NCBI GenBank assembly: GCA_021805725.1 | Contig: JAJZEH010000007.1 | Location: 62,001 to 126,000 of the forward strand | Length of the DNA stretch: 64,000 bases | From: Pseudomonadota bacterium | GTDB taxonomy: Bacteria; Pseudomonadota; Gammaproteobacteria; Burkholderiales; Ferrovaceae | Reading direction: 5' to 3' | Shown: in pieces, positions 61,438 to 64,000 of the stretch | Position numbering within the stretch: the stretch's first letter is position 1 | Layout of the letters: the number at the start of each line of letters is the position of its first letter | Position numbers and translations under genes: made by a program | Notes under the pieces: generated by a model | Databases searched by the model: none | Told to the model about the DNA's origin: nothing | What the model saw: the letters and a program-made list of their open reading frames with translations, nothing else

Positions 61438-63099
61438 CTACACCTTAAATTGGCTGACAATTTTTCGCATCTGGCCGGCCAGGTTTTCCAGTCGATGCGC
61501 CGAGTCTGATGTTGCATTGGCCGCAGCACTGTTTTCATCAGTCATCTGGGCCACACTCTCAACATGCTTCGCGATGTCCTGGCTCGCCGCACTTTGCTCC
61601 CTCAAGGAGGAGGACATTTCATCCACTGCAGTAGACACTTGTGCAGCACTAAGCTGGATTTGTCGAATGCGTTCGCCGGCCTGTGAAGCCAATTCCTGAC
61701 CGCTCGCCACCCGGGACACCACGCTGCTCATGCGGTTAACGGCCTCCCTCGTACATTTCTGGACCTTGTCTATCATCGAAGTAATTTCTTCCGTAGACTG
61801 TGACGTCCGTTCCGAAAGCTTCCGGACTTCGTCAGCCACAACGGCAAACCCCCGTCCCTGATCACCGGCTCGCGCCGCTTCAATGGCGGCATTGAGTGCA
61901 AGCAGGTTGGTCTGTTCTGCAACATCCTTGATAACCTGAGCTATCGCCGAGATCTGCTGTGACTGCTCTCCCAGCGTATCCATGGTGTTCGAGGCTTCTT
62001 GAACCAGGCCGGCAATTGCATTCATTTCGTTTGCTGCAAGAACAATGATCTCACCACCTTCTCTTGAAACATCCCCAGCCTTTTGTGACAGCACCTGCGC
62101 ATCACGCGCGTTGTCGGATAGATGCGTCACTGATACCGTAACTTCTTCTACCGATGCAGCCATGGAAGAGGCAGCCAGGCTCTGATTGGCGGACCCTGTT
62201 GCAACGCCAGTGGAGGCTGCGGAAAGCGTCTGAGCCGCGCTGGAGACCTGAGACACGCTATCGAGAACATCCTTCATGGAAGCCTGAACCCTGGCGACCA
62301 GGCTATTGAATGCCTTCACGGTATTCCCGATTTCATCATTCCCGCTGACCACTACCCGTCGTGTGAAATCATTGTTGGCTTCAATTTGCACGATGGTTTG
62401 ATTCATGGACTCCAGCGGGCGGGTGATTGAGCGCACAATGGCGATGGCCAGAAAAAACACAATCAGCGCTGACATCCCGATCGTGACGTATATGATGCGT
62501 GTCGCGCTTTCCATCGTTTCTGCGCTTGCCTGGTAGGTGGTCTTGCCGATGCGGTTGTTGATGTTGATCAGTTGCTCAAGGCTGGCATCAATGGCCTTGG
62601 AAAGGGGAGCCGCCTCGGCAAAGTGAGCGTCCAGTTTTTCAAAAATGACTCGCCTCTGGTCGGTTGTCGTGGCATTGTCCAATTCAGCCGCCATGGCATC
62701 AAAGGTCTCATTGGATTTTCTCCATTCCGCCCACTTGCCCTTGATGTCATTCCAAAGCGCCGCCTCCTCGGCCTGTTGCTGGATGGACTCATACAATTTC
62801 CAGCCATGATCAAGTCGCTCGTATGCCCTTTTCTTCCTGGACAGAATGTCAGCCACTTTTTTCCCGGACCCTTCACTTTCTAACTTGGCCACATCGCGAT
62901 TGTGGACTTTGACCTCTGCCATGCCGCGCCCCATCTCCTCAAGTCCATAAAGAGAAGGGAGTCGGTCATTTCCCAGTTCCTTAACTGCTTGCGACCCCTT
63001 TACAATGCCACGGGTACCAACGTAACCCACAACCAAAAGTGCCATGAGCGCCAGTGCGGTCAAAACGACAAGACGTTTCTTTATGCTTAACGAGTTCAT
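61438..63099 (-). CDS. Methyl-accepting chemotaxis protein
   Basis: This 553-residue chemoreceptor has two membrane helices (about 10-30 and 200-222) around a periplasmic four-helix-bundle sensor. A HAMP domain ([13 protein letters not shown]) follows, then a long signalling domain with the hairpin core [25 protein letters not shown]. No CheR-binding pentapeptide ends the protein. The ligand is unknown. No che or flagellar genes lie in the window. GCCGATAC (63137-63144, minus) is a possible sigma-28 -10, but its -35 is weak. Confidence 0.93.
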   Translation of the reverse strand: MNSLSIKKRLVVLTALALMALLVVGYVGTRGIVKGSQAVKELGNDRLPSLYGLEEMGRGMAEVKVHNRDVAKLESEGSGKKVADILSRKKRAYERLDHGWKLYESIQQQAEEAALWNDIKGKWAEWRKSNETFDAMAAELDNATTTDQRRVIFEKLDAHFAEAAPLSKAIDASLEQLININNRIGKTTYQASAETMESATRIIYVTIGMSALIVFFLAIAIVRSITRPLESMNQTIVQIEANNDFTRRVVVSGNDEIGNTVKAFNSLVARVQASMKDVLDSVSQVSSAAQTLSAASTGVATGSANQSLAASSMAASVEEVTVSVTHLSDNARDAQVLSQKAGDVSREGGEIIVLAANEMNAIAGLVQEASNTMDTLGEQSQQISAIAQVIKDVAEQTNLLALNAAIEAARAGDQGRGFAVVADEVRKLSERTSQSTEEITSMIDKVQKCTREAVNRMSSVVSRVASGQELASQAGERIRQIQLSAAQVSTAVDEMSSSLREQSAASQDIAKHVESVAQMTDENSAAANATSDSAHRLENLAGQMRKIVSQFKV

Positions 63100-63411
63100 T
63101 CGGATATGCTTTCATAAAAGGGCAATAGCTGGGGAAGTATCGGCAGCTTGCATCAAGACCAATATTCATCATTTGTTTCATTTTCGCATGCCCTTTAACA
63201 ACTTCGCGACATGTCAGGGCATTTGGGTTGTAACGATTTGTGAATGACGCCAATCCGAAACGTATAAAGGCGCTCGCTTACATGGACACTAAAGATTGAC
63301 GACGCGTTCGTTTTCCAACGACACTGGCCCAGGCTGGATTAAGGACTTTCCAGGCACCTGGTAGCCGGATAAACATTGCCAGAGAATTCGATATTCTTCA
63401 CTGATTTGTCT
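63100..63411. other. 312-bp intergenic region
   Basis: This lies between the divergent chemoreceptor and hydrolase genes. Apart from the weak sigma-28-like GCCGATAC (63137-63144 minus), I see no gene, repeat or clear promoter. The open frames here are short and without family features. Confidence 0.5.
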
Positions 63412-64000
63412 ATGGACGAAACAATCATCTCCCGGTTTACAATCCTGGCCTTGCTGGCCTTAGCGAGCGTTCTTGCCCACGCCAACGCGGGCAGCATGCC
63501 TCCCTTGAGCGGCACCCACGATACCCTGATTTCCAGGGCGGCCCACACGGTCGACGCACTGGATTCCGAGGCACTGCAAACCCGATGGCTCAGCCAATAT
63601 CCGTCGGACCAGCAAGCCCTGTTCAAGAGCCCTGTTTGCGGTGTTACGGTCAGCAAATTCGAATACGCCACGGTGGGAGGAGCAGGGGAGCCCACCAACG
63701 CCTCTGCGGCACTGATGATGCCCACCGGTGCAGCGCCCCAATGTCACGGCCCAAGACCGATCGTTCTGTATGCCCATGGCACGGCCATCGACCGCGCCGA
63801 GGACTTATCGGCAGTCCGTTCACCAGGTAACCCGGCGTACGGATCTGCCACGCGCCTGGCCCTCATTTTTGCTGCGCAAGGCTATATCGTGATTGCGCCA
63901 AATTATGCGGGTTACGACATCTCTCGGCTGTCCTATGCGCCCTACCTCAATGAAAAGCAGCAAGCACAGGACATGCTGGATGGGTTGACCGCGGGCCGGC
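63412..64000 (+). CDS. Secreted alpha/beta-hydrolase (lipase-like), 5' part
   Basis: The frame from ATG 63412 runs unbroken to the window edge, about 196 residues. A signal peptide (FTILALLALASVLAHANA) is followed by a hydrolase start: PIVLYAHGTAIDR resembles the strand and oxyanion His-Gly of alpha/beta hydrolases, and GYIVIAPNYAGY is the next strand-loop. The nucleophile Ser motif (GxSxG) would lie beyond the edge. It resembles secreted lipase or esterase families. No ribosome binding site is visible, and a TTG at 63376 is an in-frame alternative. Confidence 0.75.
   Translation, partial: MDETIISRFTILALLALASVLAHANAGSMPPLSGTHDTLISRAAHTVDALDSEALQTRWLSQYPSDQQALFKSPVCGVTVSKFEYATVGGAGEPTNASAALMMPTGAAPQCHGPRPIVLYAHGTAIDRAEDLSAVRSPGNPAYGSATRLALIFAAQGYIVIAPNYAGYDISRLSYAPYLNEKQQAQDMLDGLTAGR

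Noticed and set aside
63137..63144. Sigma-28 promoter for the chemoreceptor
   Set aside because: The -10-like GCCGATAC is good, but no TAAA-type -35 lies at the right distance, so I kept it only as a weak note.

Overview
The window is 64 kb of compact, coding-dense chromosome (long overlapping operons, almost no spacer DNA, moderately high GC) from a proteobacterium, most probably a betaproteobacterium. The clues are the beta/Acidithiobacillus-type gshA-gshB pair, a hemC-hemD-hemX-hemY operon, a Lys/Ala-rich histone H1-like protein, a pyrB paired with a dihydroorotase-like pseudoenzyme, glnB-family/NtrBC nitrogen control, UbiK, and a complete SUF operon with an Rrf2-family regulator. I cannot name the genus from the sequence. 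Nearly all genes are housekeeping. I see no prophage, no CRISPR array, no defence island and no intact insertion sequence.

Layout. 0.1-2.8 kb: H1-like protein, then mtgA, aroE and a rhodanese. 2.8-7.2 kb: nitrogen block glnA-glnL-glnG, with two NtrC-like sites and a sigma-54 promoter before glnA. 7.1-14.7 kb: xthA and phr, then yqgE-ruvX-pyrB-pyrC'-prlC. 14.7-22.4 kb (minus): metH-mpl-RNB exonuclease-tonB, a chain of stop/start overlaps. 22.5-25.6 kb (minus): porin-glnK-amtB, with its own sigma-54 promoter and NtrC-like site. 25.8-34.2 kb: ubiK, then a two-component system divergent from a three-gene RND efflux operon of the heavy-metal type. 34.2-35.7 kb: comM. 35.8-41.8 kb (minus): sufR-like regulator then sufBCDSU and sufT. 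42-48 kb: gshA-gshB, converging on ppc-ddl. 48-52 kb: hemCDXY. 52-53 kb: ferredoxin-flavin reductase. 53-59.8 kb: epimerase-like protein, aroQ, accB, accC, prmA, gcvH, tpx, a PfkB kinase and an acyltransferase. 59.7-64 kb: apaH, a membrane-anchored cytochrome c, tRNA-Arg(CCG), a chemoreceptor, and the 5' part of a secreted hydrolase that runs off the window.

Two things stand out. First, the genes needed to sense and assimilate ammonium (glnA, glnL, glnG, glnK, amtB and a porin) form two separate transcription units. Both carry a sigma-54 promoter with GCAC-N7-GTGC dyads upstream, so NtrC made here probably controls both. Second, three copies of a palindromic element with core GGGGACAGACC/GGTCTGTCCCC lie within 8 kb. 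Two are intergenic, one of these forming a likely terminator between prlC and tonB. The third is a 59-bp perfect hairpin inside the mpl coding sequence, read through in frame as about 20 extra residues next to the conserved VIEADEYD motif. They look like REP-type elements mobilised by a transposase encoded elsewhere.

Nothing here clearly amounts to a new multigene system. The most unusual signals are the in-frame repeat in mpl, the catalytically dead dihydroorotase, the 101-bp antisense overlap of the acyltransferase gene and apaH, and an Rrf2/IscR-like operator placed exactly over the suf promoter.
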